A stretch of 64,000 nt of DNA. Source: DASUAO01 sp046484625 (GTDB lineage Bacteria > Actinomycetota > Acidimicrobiia > IMCC26256 > PALSA-555). Within the stretch, counting starts at the first letter, position 1; each line of letters starts with the position of its first letter. A program made the position numbers and the translations under genes. Below the pieces are notes generated by a model. It searched no databases. It saw only the letters and a program-made list of their open reading frames with translations, and was not told the DNA's origin. Shown in pieces: positions 17,519 to 26,500 of the stretch. The stretch lies in assembly GCA_046484625.1 (NCBI GenBank), contig JAWOIO010000127.1, forward strand, positions 34,889 through 98,888, written 5' to 3'.

Positions 17519-18693
17519 GCCCGCCCGCGGGTGAGGCGCCCCGGATGGCGGGTGGGTTCGTCCCGCCCCCGTACCCGCAGGCCCGGCTGGGCGAGCTCCA
17601 CCACGTGGCCGAGACGGTGCCCGGAGGTGCCATCGACACGTCGGTCGGCACGCCGGTCGATCCCATGCCGGAGGTCGCGGTGCGGGCGCTCGCCGAGACG
17701 GCCGCACTCGCGACGGGGTACCCGCAGGCGATCGGGTCCCCGCGCTTCCGGGAGTCAGCCGCGACGTGGATGCGTCGGCGGTTCGACGTCGACGTCGATG
17801 CCGATGCCGTGCTCGCGTGCGTCGGCACCAAGGAAGCGGTTGCCGGGCTCCCACGACTCCTCTCGCTGCGGACGCCGGATCGCGACACGGTCCTGTACCC
17901 GGCGGTGTCGTATCCCACCTACGCGATGGGCGCGACGCTCGCGGGACTCCGCGCGGTCCCGATCCCCGTCGACGCCGACTGGCACCTCGACCTCGATGCG
18001 GTCGACCCCGCCGACGCCGATCGGGCGCTGATCGTGTGGCTGAACGACCCGGCGAACCCGACGGGTGCGTCGGCGTCACCGGAGCGCATGGCTCGGACCG
18101 TCGAGTGGGCGCGCGGTCACGGCGCGGTCGTCGCGAGCGACGAGTGCTACGCCGAGTTCACCTACGACGATGGTGGGGCCCCGGTTCCGCCGGTCACCGC
18201 GCTCGGGCTCGGCGACGAAGGAGTCCTCGCGGTGCACTCGCTGTCGAAGCGCTCGAACATGGCCGGGTTGCGGGCCGGCTTCCTCGCGGGCGATCCCGAC
18301 CTCATCGGCTACCTGGGCGAGGTGCGTCGGCACGCCGGGATGATGGTCGCCGCTCCGGTCCAGGCCGCGGCGGCCGCAGCCCTGGGCGACGACGCCCACG
18401 TCGACCTCCAGCGGGCCCGCTACGCCGACCGGCGAGCGCAGCTCCTTCCCGCGCTCGAGGCCCTGGGGCTGCACCACGAGGGCGGTCCGTCGGCGTTCTA
18501 CCTGTGGCTCCGGGACCATGTCGACGACACGAACGACGGCTGGGCGGTTGCGGCGTTGCTCGCCCGGCGGGGCATCGTCGTGGCGCCGGGAGACCTCTAC
18601 GGGGCCCCCGGTGCCCGTCACGTCCGGCTGGCGCTGTGCATCCCCGACGCCCGGCTCGGGTTGGCCCTCGAACGCCTCGACACGCCACGCTGA
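17515..18693 (+). CDS. dapC: Succinyldiaminopimelate aminotransferase, PLP class I/II
   Basis: Fold-type I aminotransferase of 392 aa. Conserved features seen: LNDPANPTGA, SDECYAEF, and the PLP lysine in HSLSKRSNMAG. The actinobacterial DapC type fits well, because dapD follows and dapF lies two genes upstream; it would transaminate N-succinyl-2-amino-6-ketopimelate using glutamate. The N-terminal 12 residues are Pro-rich. Start is GTG 17515 within the GTGA overlap with hflX. The exact substrate rests on context rather than diagnostic residues. Confidence 0.87.
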   Translation: MSPPAGEAPRMAGGFVPPPYPQARLGELHHVAETVPGGAIDTSVGTPVDPMPEVAVRALAETAALATGYPQAIGSPRFRESAATWMRRRFDVDVDADAVLACVGTKEAVAGLPRLLSLRTPDRDTVLYPAVSYPTYAMGATLAGLRAVPIPVDADWHLDLDAVDPADADRALIVWLNDPANPTGASASPERMARTVEWARGHGAVVASDECYAEFTYDDGGAPVPPVTALGLGDEGVLAVHSLSKRSNMAGLRAGFLAGDPDLIGYLGEVRRHAGMMVAAPVQAAAAAALGDDAHVDLQRARYADRRAQLLPALEALGLHHEGGPSAFYLWLRDHVDDTNDGWAVAALLARRGIVVAPGDLYGAPGARHVRLALCIPDARLGLALERLDTPR

Positions 18694-18741
18694 GCCTTTC
18701 GCCGCCCGTCGCCGACGCACCGCACCCAGAGGAGCCCCGCA

Positions 18742-19581
<840 letters not shown>

Positions 19582-19861
19582 CGCCAGTGCCGGTCGCGGC
19601 CGACGGGCACCCGAGGGGACGTAGCGGTCGATCCAGCCGCGCAGCTGGTCGCCGAGACGTCGCCCGGTCTTCCCCCTGCGTTGGAGCGCTGAGCGACCAT
19701 TGCGGTCGCCCAACCTGCCAACGGCGTGCGAGGTCAGGCGCTGGCGGCGGTCTCGGACCATGTGGTCCAGGGTGGTGGCGACGTGGGGGAGCATGGTGGC
19801 CTCCTGGTCGGCGGACGCTTCGTGGCTTGCACGATGCGGGAACAGCGCCGTCCCGACGAGT

Positions 19862-19894
19862 GGCAGGAATGACACGGTACGCTAAGATCCTGCC
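19862..19894 (+). promoter_or_regulatory. Promoter and operator-like inverted repeat before the GlxA-like regulator
   Basis: A -10 hexamer TAAGAT (19883-19888) sits 7 bases before the ATG at 19896, so the transcript is probably leaderless. The -10 is embraced by a perfect 7-bp inverted repeat, GGCAGGA (19862-19868) and TCCTGCC (19888-19894). This would suit autoregulation by the AraC-type protein it precedes. The -35 region is weak, as expected for an activated promoter. Confidence 0.5.
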
Positions 19895-19895
19895 A

Positions 19896-20939
19896 ATGAC
19901 CCGTGCGCAGCACCTCCACGTCGTCGCGGCCCTGCTGCCGCCCGTGGCCCTCGGCCCGCTCGAACTCGCGGTGGCGGTCGAGATGTTCGGCGATGACCCG
20001 CGGGATCAGCACGGGCCCTACTACGAGCTGCGCCTCTGCGGCGCGGAAGGGCGGCGGGCCGAGGCGTTCGGTGGGTTCACGGTCGAGCTGCCCTACGACC
20101 TGGGAGGGCTCGAGGGGGCCGACACGGTGATCGCCATGCCGTTCGAGTCATGGGACCTCGCCGGCGCCCCGTCGTCGCCCGTGGTGCTCGACGCGATCGC
20201 GCGCGCCCACGAGCGGGGCGCGCGGATCGCGTCGTTCTGCACGGGCGCCTTCCTGCTCGCCGCGGCCGGCCTCCTCGACGGGCGCCCGGCCACGACGCAC
20301 TGGCATGCCGCAGACCGTCTCGCTCGGGAGTATCCGAACGTGCGGGTCGATCCGAAGGTGCTCTACGTCGACGACGGCGACGTGCTCACATCGGCCGGCG
20401 CGGCTGCCAGCATCGACCTGGCGTTGCACATGGTGCGGTCCGACCACGGCGCCGAGGTCGCGAATGCCCTGGCGCGACGGGCGGTCGTGCCGCCGCATCG
20501 CGACGGGGGGCAGGCGCAGTACGTACAGATGCCCGTGCCCGAGCCCGAGGTCGGCTCCGACGCGTTCCAGGAGGCGCTCACGTGGGCGCTCGACCACCTC
20601 GACGAGCCGCTGAGCGTCGCCGACCTCGCGGCCCGGGCGCACACCAGCCCGCGGACCTTCGCACGGAGGTTCCGCGCCTCGACCGGGGTGACCCCGCACC
20701 AGTGGCTGCTGCGCCAGCGCGTGCTCCACGCACAGGAACTGCTGGAGGCGACCGACGCGTCGGTCGAGCGTGTGGCCCATGCCTCCGGGTTCGGTTCAGC
20801 GGGCGCGCTCCGCCTTCACTTCCAGCGGATCGTGGGGAACTCGCCCCAGGCCTACCGCCGGACGTTCCGCGTCGAGACCGGCCGCGTCGAGACCGGCCGC
20901 GTCGGACCTGGCCGGGTCAGAGGCGGCGCAGCAGCGTGA
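19896..20939 (+). CDS. GlxA-family AraC-type transcriptional regulator
   Basis: Regulator of 347 aa with an N-terminal DJ-1/PfpI-like domain (nucleophile-elbow region ASFCTGAFLLAAAGLLDGR, then TTHWH) and two C-terminal AraC helix-turn-helix units (SVADLAARAHTSPRTFARRF and a second around VAHASGFGSAGALRLHFQ). Such proteins sense small nitrogenous or metabolic ligands; the target is unknown. The start follows a leaderless promoter. The last 20 residues are a Gly/Arg tail with a duplicated VETGR unit. Its 3' end overlaps the lexA 3' end by 23 bases (convergent). Confidence 0.85.
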   Translation: MTRAQHLHVVAALLPPVALGPLELAVAVEMFGDDPRDQHGPYYELRLCGAEGRRAEAFGGFTVELPYDLGGLEGADTVIAMPFESWDLAGAPSSPVVLDAIARAHERGARIASFCTGAFLLAAAGLLDGRPATTHWHAADRLAREYPNVRVDPKVLYVDDGDVLTSAGAAASIDLALHMVRSDHGAEVANALARRAVVPPHRDGGQAQYVQMPVPEPEVGSDAFQEALTWALDHLDEPLSVADLAARAHTSPRTFARRFRASTGVTPHQWLLRQRVLHAQELLEATDASVERVAHASGFGSAGALRLHFQRIVGNSPQAYRRTFRVETGRVETGRVGPGRVRGGAAA

Positions 20940-21546
20940 CGACCTTGCCGTAGATCGAGACGTCGGCCGGGTCGAAGACCATCTCCTCGAGCGCGGGGTT
21001 CTCCGGCCGCAGCACGACCTTGCCCCGGCGGCGGAGGTAGGTCTTCACGGTCCCTTCCTCCTCGCGGATCCCCGCCACGACCGTGTCACCCGGCTCGGCG
21101 GTGTTCTGCTGGCGCACGACCACGTAGTCGCCGTCGAGGATGCCGGCGTCGATCATCGAGTCGCCCTTGACCTTCACCATGAACAGCTGCCCGGCGCCGG
21201 TGAAGTCCTCCGGCATCGGCACGGTCTCGTCGACCTCCTCCTGGGCGATGACGCCGGTGTCGCCGGCGGCGACCTGGCCGACCAGAGGGATGTGGCGGAC
21301 GGGTCGCCGCTCGATGGCCGAGCCCGACGCCGAGTCGTAGACGAGCTCCATGGCTCGGGGCTTCGTGGGGTCCCGCTTGAGGAAGCCCTTGTCCTGGAGG
21401 GCGGCGAGGTGGGCATGGACAGTGGAGCTCGACGAGAGCCCGACCGCCTCGCCGATCTCCCGCACGCTCGGCGGATAGCCGCGGTCGCGGACCTCCGCGT
21501 CGATGAACTCGAGGACCTGGCGCTGACGTTCCGTGAGATCGGTCAT
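20917..21546 (-). CDS. lexA: SOS repressor LexA
   Basis: Represses DNA-damage genes until RecA-stimulated self-cleavage. The 209-aa product has an N-terminal winged helix (residues 1-65, SVREIGEAVGLSSSSTVHAH) and a C-terminal S24 peptidase fold. The cleavage bond is Ala94-Gly95 in VAAGDTG; the catalytic dyad is Ser130 (GDSM) and Lys168 (GTVKTY). ATG 21546 is chosen because translation from it begins at MTDLTERQRQVLEF and the promoter -10 lies only 7 bases away, pointing to a leaderless mRNA. It probably represses itself, recA and the LysM gene. Confidence 0.97.
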   Translation of the reverse strand: MTDLTERQRQVLEFIDAEVRDRGYPPSVREIGEAVGLSSSSTVHAHLAALQDKGFLKRDPTKPRAMELVYDSASGSAIERRPVRHIPLVGQVAAGDTGVIAQEEVDETVPMPEDFTGAGQLFMVKVKGDSMIDAGILDGDYVVVRQQNTAEPGDTVVAGIREEEGTVKTYLRRRGKVVLRPENPALEEMVFDPADVSIYGKVVTLLRRL

Positions 21547-21553
21547 GCGGGGG

Positions 21554-21592
21554 ACGGTAGCACGAGTACGTGTTCGGGGCAAACACCTGTTC
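21554..21592 (-). promoter_or_regulatory. lexA promoter with near-consensus SOS box
   Basis: On the minus strand, TTGCCC (complement of 21577-21582) and TACCGT (complement of 21554-21559) are 17 bases apart, and the ATG is 7 bases further. An SOS box GAACAGGTGTTT (complement of 21581-21592) overlaps the -35; it has one mismatch from GAAC-N4-GTTC. This fits weak autorepression of lexA and a leaderless transcript. Confidence 0.7.
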
Positions 21593-21612
21593 GGCCCACA
21601 TCGGGGCGCGGG

Positions 21613-21870
21613 CTACGTGGAGTCGGCGATCTCCCGGAGGAAGTCCTCCAGGGGGAGCGCGCCCTCGAAGCGCTTCCGGCCCCGCCCGGCGACGCGCCGC
21701 CCGATGGTCTGGTCGATGGTCTGGTCGATGGTCTGGCCGATGGTTCGGGCGGAATCGTCGTTGGGGATCGCCGATGCCTCGGCCTGCTCCTCGGCCTGCT
21801 CCACGGCCTCCCACGCCTCGCCGAGCAGGCGGACCAGCTCGGTCTCCGACGGTCGGGGGCGTGGGTCCAT
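21613..21870 (-). CDS. Small hypothetical protein upstream of lexA
   Basis: An 85-codon frame on the same strand as lexA, ending 20 bases before the lexA SOS box. The acidic first half (ETELVRLLGEAWEAVEQAEE) looks helical. The middle holds a TIDQ repeat coded by three 12-bp tandem copies at 21703-21738. The end (GRKRFEGALPLEDFLREIA) is amphipathic. No known family is recognised. Its start lies about 110 bases from the triple SOS box cluster, which might drive it divergently, but I see no convincing minus-strand promoter hexamers there. Confidence 0.5.
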   Translation of the reverse strand: MDPRPRPSETELVRLLGEAWEAVEQAEEQAEASAIPNDDSARTIGQTIDQTIDQTIGRRVAGRGRKRFEGALPLEDFLREIADST

Positions 21871-21981
21871 GGTGGGCCTCTCGAGGTCGGGGAACGCGTC
21901 CCTGGGACGTCGTGCGGGCGGGCTGGGATGCTGGCGTCCTCATCGGCACCCGTCCGGGAGTTCCTGAGCATCCGCCGCCAC

Positions 21982-22036
21982 GAACATCTGTTCTTGACGC
22001 CGAACAGATGTTCTGCTTAGATGGGAACACGCGTTC
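21982..22036 (+). promoter_or_regulatory. SOS promoter with three perfect LexA boxes
   Basis: Three exact GAAC-N4-GTTC boxes lie at 21982-21993, 22002-22013 and 22025-22036. A plus-strand promoter, TTGACG (21994-21999) and TTAGAT (22017-22022) with a 17-base spacer, is interleaved with them: one box upstream of -35, one in the spacer, one at the start point near 22029. This predicts very tight LexA repression of the LysM gene at 22220. Confidence 0.9.
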
Positions 22037-22062
22037 GGGGCGACCCGACGCCGGTGTCATCG

Positions 22063-22116
22063 CTCGACTGTCACACCCGGCCCGACTGTCACACCCTGCC
22101 CGACTGTCACACCCTG
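22063..22116 (+). repeat. Three 18-bp tandem repeats in the LysM-gene leader
   Basis: Three consecutive 18-base units (22063-22080, 22081-22098, 22099-22116); the last two are identical (CCCGACTGTCACACCCTG) and the first differs at two positions. Each contains GACTGTCACACCC. The same 13 bases occur once in the recA leader at 10886-10898. The repeats would be transcribed, starting about 35 bases after the predicted start point. Confidence 0.85.
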
Positions 22117-22219
22117 GTGGTTCGATCTCCGGGTGGACGCACGACACCAGATCACACCAGTCCCAGACCGCCCCGCTCGGGTCCCGGCGACCCGAGCCCA
22201 GACCCAGGAATCGCACCAG

Positions 22220-22693
22220 ATGGCTGCCGTCACGACCGTCCCCGGCTTCGGAGTGGCAACGGGTCCCGCAACCCGTCGCTGCACGCCGCGCGCTGCCACG
22301 CGCGGTCGCCGGTGTTCGCCCACCACGTACCGGCGCCGCCGTTTGGCGGCGCTGCTGGTGTCGGTGGGCCTGGTGGTCGTGGCCGCACAGGCGGGTGCTG
22401 CGCTCGGGGGCTCCTCCCTCGCTGCTTCCGAGCGCCGCCCGACCTCGCAGCCCGGCACCGCGCCGGGCGCCCCGGAGGCCGACACGGCCGGCCTCCGGGA
22501 GATCCCCGGTCCGGAAGTTCCCGGTCGGGAGATGCCGAGCCGGGAAATTGTGGTCCGTCCCGGCGACACGTTGTGGGCCATCGCGGTCCGCCTGGCGCCC
22601 GACGAGGACCCGCGTTCGCTCGTCGACGAGCTCATGGCGGCCCGCGACGGCGCTCCGCTCGAGCCCGGCGAGGTCATCGTCGTCCCAACCTGA
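22220..22693 (+). CDS. LysM-domain membrane protein, likely SOS-induced division inhibitor
   Basis: A 157-aa protein with an Arg-rich cytoplasmic N-terminus, one membrane helix at about residues 43-65 (LAALLVSVGLVVVAAQAG), a Pro/Glu-rich linker and a C-terminal LysM peptidoglycan-binding domain (REIVVRPGDTLWAIAVRL). Position and layout match Rv2719c/ChiZ of Mycobacterium and YneA of Bacillus: LysM genes divergent from lexA that halt division during DNA damage. The three SOS boxes upstream support that role. ATG 22220 has CAGGAA upstream; GTG 22133 would add 29 residues. A short gap, then nrdR, follows. Confidence 0.85.
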   Translation: MAAVTTVPGFGVATGPATRRCTPRAATRGRRCSPTTYRRRRLAALLVSVGLVVVAAQAGAALGGSSLAASERRPTSQPGTAPGAPEADTAGLREIPGPEVPGREMPSREIVVRPGDTLWAIAVRLAPDEDPRSLVDELMAARDGAPLEPGEVIVVPT

Positions 22694-22788
22694 GCCGTGC
22701 CCGTACGGATCGTCGGCCGAACCGATCTGCTGACGCCAAAACGCAGCGAGTCACGGTCGGCCGTCCGGCGGAGGGCTACGGTCGGGCG

Positions 22789-23271
22789 ATGCGCTGCCCG
22801 TACTGCGAGGTCGACGACGACAAGGTCGTCGACTCGCGTCCGGTCGACGGGGGCGGGTCCGTGCGCCGTCGGCGCGAGTGCCTCGGGTGCGGCCGCCGCT
22901 ACACGACCCACGAACGACCCGTCGAGCTGCCGCTCATGGTGGTCAAGCGCTCGGGCCTCAAGGAACCGTTCGACCGCGCGAAGCTCATCGGCGGGATCGC
23001 CAAGGCGCTCGCCGACGGGGTCGTGACGGCCGAGGCGCTCGACGCGATCGCCGCGGAGATCGAGGAGGACGCCCGGGCCGCGGGCCCCGAGGTCGCGACC
23101 GAGACCCTGGGGAGGGCCGTGCTGGAGCGCCTGCGGGTGCTCGACCCGATCTCGTACCTGCGCTTCGCGTCGGTCTACAAGGGCTTCGACGCCGTGGCCG
23201 ACTTCGAGCGCGAGGTCGTCGCCCTGCGCAAGACCACGGCGCCGAAGCGGCGCCGCGGTCGTTCCGGATGA
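22789..23271 (+). CDS. nrdR: Transcriptional repressor NrdR
   Basis: ATP/dATP-sensing repressor of ribonucleotide reductase genes. The 160-aa product has the N-terminal zinc ribbon (CPYC at residues 3-6 and CLGC about 28 residues later) and an ATP-cone domain (about 48-140, VKRSGLKEPFDRAKL). A Lys/Arg-rich tail follows. ATG 22789 follows a -10-like TACGGT at 22777-22782, so it may have a leaderless transcript of its own. Its expected target is nrdJ immediately downstream, whose leader carries a palindrome resembling an NrdR box. Confidence 0.95.
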   Translation: MRCPYCEVDDDKVVDSRPVDGGGSVRRRRECLGCGRRYTTHERPVELPLMVVKRSGLKEPFDRAKLIGGIAKALADGVVTAEALDAIAAEIEEDARAAGPEVATETLGRAVLERLRVLDPISYLRFASVYKGFDAVADFEREVVALRKTTAPKRRRGRSG

Positions 23272-23344
23272 GCCGGATCGGGGCCGCGGAGCCAGCCCGC
23301 GAGCGGGGCCCGGAAGATTTCTTCGCCTGTGGCCAAAGTGACCA

Positions 23345-23374
23345 TTGACACAGGTGGAATTTCAGTGGTGTAAT
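23345..23374 (+). promoter_or_regulatory. nrdJ promoter
   Basis: A consensus -35 TTGACA (23345-23350) and -10 TGTAAT (23369-23374) with an 18-base spacer, the best sigma70-type match I see in the window. The start would be near 23381, giving a leader of about 205 bases before nrdJ. Confidence 0.8.
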
Positions 23375-23397
23375 TCACCCCGCATCTCGTAGGCAGG

Positions 23398-23466
23398 GGA
23401 GTGTGGACCACCAGATCTGGTGGTCCCGTAGAGTTGGTGGTCCATAGAGTTGGTGGTCCACACTCC
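23398..23466 (+). promoter_or_regulatory. Palindrome and repeat array in the nrdJ leader, candidate NrdR operator
   Basis: A perfect 22-bp palindrome spans 23405-23426, centred on CCACCAGATCTGGTGG, whose core C-A-AT-T-G pattern resembles NrdR boxes. A 16-bp unit (TAGAGTTGGTGGTCCA) follows twice in tandem at 23429-23444 and 23445-23460. A wider inverted repeat also exists: 23398-23412 pairs perfectly over 15 bp with 23452-23466. So one GGACCACC arm faces three GGTGGTCC arms, 16-17 bases apart. It lies 20-85 bases after the predicted start, so both DNA-operator and RNA-structure roles are possible. A further 7-bp hairpin (23548-23566) sits just before the ribosome-binding site. Confidence 0.7.
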
Positions 23467-23586
23467 TCGGTCGCCGGGACGGCAACATCCAGACCAGGCC
23501 CAGCACCACCGCACCACCGGCACGACGTACACCCGACCCCCAGACGAGGTCGGCCCCGCGCCGACCGCAGGAGAGAGGAACCACGC

Positions 23587-26500
23587 ATGGCGATTGCGCC
23601 GGAGCAGATCGGCATCGGTATCCGCCGATACTTCACCCAGCCCGGAGTGCACCCGTACGACACCGTCGAGTGGGAGCAGCGCGACGCCAGGATCCAGAAC
23701 TTCAAGGACGGCACCGATGCCTTCCTCCAGACCGACGTGGAGTTCCCCGTCGCCTGGTCGCAGAACGCGACGAACATCGTGGCCCAGAAGTACTTCCGCG
23801 GGACGCTCGACACCGACGAGCGTGAGTGGTCGCTCAAGCAGGTGATCGACCGCGTCACCGACACGATCACCGCGTGGGGTGTGCGCGACGGCTACTTCGT
23901 CGACGAGCAGGAGGGCGCCGCGTTCCGCAACGAGCTCAAGTACGTGCTGCTGCACCAGCGCGCTGCGTTCAACTCGCCGGTGTGGTTCAACATCGGCGTG
24001 CAGGGGGTTCCGAAGCAGGCGTCGGCGTGCTTCATCCTCGCGGTCGAGGACACGATGGACGGCATCCTCAACTGGTACCGCGAAGAGGGGACGATCTTCA
24101 AGGGTGGGTCGGGATCGGGGATCAACCTCTCCAACATCCGTTCCTCGCGCGAGCACCTCGCCGGTGGCGGCACCGCGAGCGGCCCGGTGAGCTTCATGCG
24201 CGGCGCCGACGCCTCGGCGGGCACGATCAAGAGCGGGGGCAAGACGCGGCGCGCCGCGAAGATGGTCATCCTCAACGTCGACCACCCCGACGTCGAGGAG
24301 TTCATCTGGTGCAAGGCCCGAGAGGAGCGCAAGGCCCGAGTCCTCAAGGACGCCGGCTTCGACATGGACCTCGACGGGATCGACTCGCATTCCATCCAGT
24401 ACCAGAACGCCAACAACTCGGTGCGCGTCACCGACGAGTTCATGAACGCCGTCGTCGAGGGCACCGACTGGGACCTCACGGCGGTGCGGAGCGACGAGTC
24501 GCTCAAGACGGTGCGTGCGCGCGACCTGATGCGCGCGATCGCCGAGGCCGCGTGGGAGTGCGCCGACCCCGGGATGCAGTACGACACCACGATCAACGCG
24601 TGGCACACCGCACCCAACACCGGCCGCATCAACGCCTCCAACCCGTGCTCGGAGTACATGCACTTGGACAACTCCGCGTGCAACCTGTCGAGCATCAACC
24701 TGCTCGAGTACCTCAACAACGACGGGTCGTTCGACATCGAGGGCTTCGAGCACACGGTCGAGGTGATGTTCACGGCCCAGGAGATCCTCGTGGGCAACGC
24801 CGACTACCCGACCGAGGCGATCGGCGACAACAGCCGCAAGTTCCGCCAGCTCGGCCTCGGCTACGCGAACCTCGGCGCGCTCCTCATGGCCCAGGGCCTC
24901 GCGTACGACTCCGACGAGGGCCGCGCCTGGGCGGGTGCGATCACCGCGCTCCTCACCGGGCACGCCTACGCCACGAGCGCGCGCACCGCGGGCCGGATGG
25001 GCCCGTTCGCCGGCTTCGCCGAGAACGCCGAGCCGATGCTCGATGTGCTGCGCAAGCATCGGCGGGAGACCGCGAGCATCGACGAGGACCTCGTCCCGGT
25101 CGAGCTGCTCAGTGCCGCGCAGCGGTCCTGGGACGAGGCCGTCGAGGTCGGCGAGATCCACGGCGTGCGCAACTCCCAGGCGACCGTCCTGGCACCGACC
25201 GGCACGATCGGGCTGATGATGGATTGCGACACCACTGGCATCGAGCCCGACCTCGCGCTCACCAAGTCGAAGAAGCTGGTGGGTGGGGGGACGATGCTGA
25301 TCGTCAACCAGACGATCCCGCGGGCGCTCCGCAAGCTCGGGTACACCAACGAGCAGGCCGATGCGATCGTGGCGCACATCAACGAGCACAAGTCGATCCT
25401 CGGTGCGCCCCACTTCAAGGAAGAGCACCTGCCGGTGTTCGCGTGCTCCATGGGCGACAACACGATCCACTACATGGGCCACGTGAAGATGATGGCGGCC
25501 GTGCAGCCCTTCATCTCGGGAGCAATCTCGAAGTGCGTCACCGGCGACACGCTGGTGACCACCTCCGACGGGCTCGTGCGGATCGGGTCGCTCCATCGCG
25601 GTGAGTCGGCCGACAGCTTCCGCAACGAGATCCTCGAGGTCGCGTCGCTCGACGGCACGCAGAAGACCGACGCCTTCTACTACGGCGGGCACCGCCAGGT
25701 GCGCGAGGTCACGCTGCGGTCGGGCCACCGCGTGCAGGCGACCCCCAACCATCGGCTCCTCGTCGCTCGCGACGGTGGGCTCGACTGGGTGGCCACCGAG
25801 GACCTCGAGCTCGGGGAGTGGGTTGCCGTCCAGTACGGCGACGACCTCTGGTCGACGCTTCCCGCGCGCTTCGACGACTTCACCCCGTCCGCCGCGTACG
25901 GCAACCAGAAGTCGGTGCGGATCCCGACGGAGATGAGCGAGGAGCTCGCGTTCCTGCTCGGCGCGTACATCTCGGAGGGCCACACCACGCGCTCGAACTG
26001 GACGGTCACGATCACCAACTCGGTCCCGTCGGTCCTCGACCGCGTCGCGGCCGCGTGGCGCGACGAGTTCGGTGTGGAGGCAAGGCTCGAGGTCCGCGAC
26101 GACCGGTGCGCCCAGGTGCACGCCTCGTCGAAGACGATCGTCGAGCTCCTCGAGCACCTCGGGTGTGGCGAACGGGCGTCGGAGAAGCGGATCCCCGACG
26201 TCGTCCTGCGCTCGCCGAAGGAGATCGTGCTCGCGTTCCTCCAGGGGCTCGCGCTCGACGCGTACGTGACGACCTCGACGGCACCCAAGTGGGCGATCTG
26301 CATGGACTCTCCAGGGCTGCTCGACGACCTCCAAGCGATCCTCACGAACCTGGGGATCGTCCACGGACGCGTCTCGAAGGCGAATCCGCAGTACGCCAAG
26401 TCCTACGACGAGGTGTACGTGACCGGCGAGGATGCCCAGCAGCTCGTCGGGCTCGTCCCGTTCCTCGAGCCCGAGAAGGCCGAGCGGGCCGAGCGCCTGC

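Noticed and set aside
22719..22735. Another copy of the GCGTC hairpin family before nrdR (TGACGCCAAAACG)
   Set aside because: Only one arm is present; no complementary left arm was found nearby, so it cannot fold like the others.
23272..23586. Cobalamin riboswitch before nrdJ
   Set aside because: The long leader of a B12-dependent enzyme invites this idea, but I found no GCCACTG-type B12 box or the usual helix order. The structure seen is a repeat and palindrome array instead.
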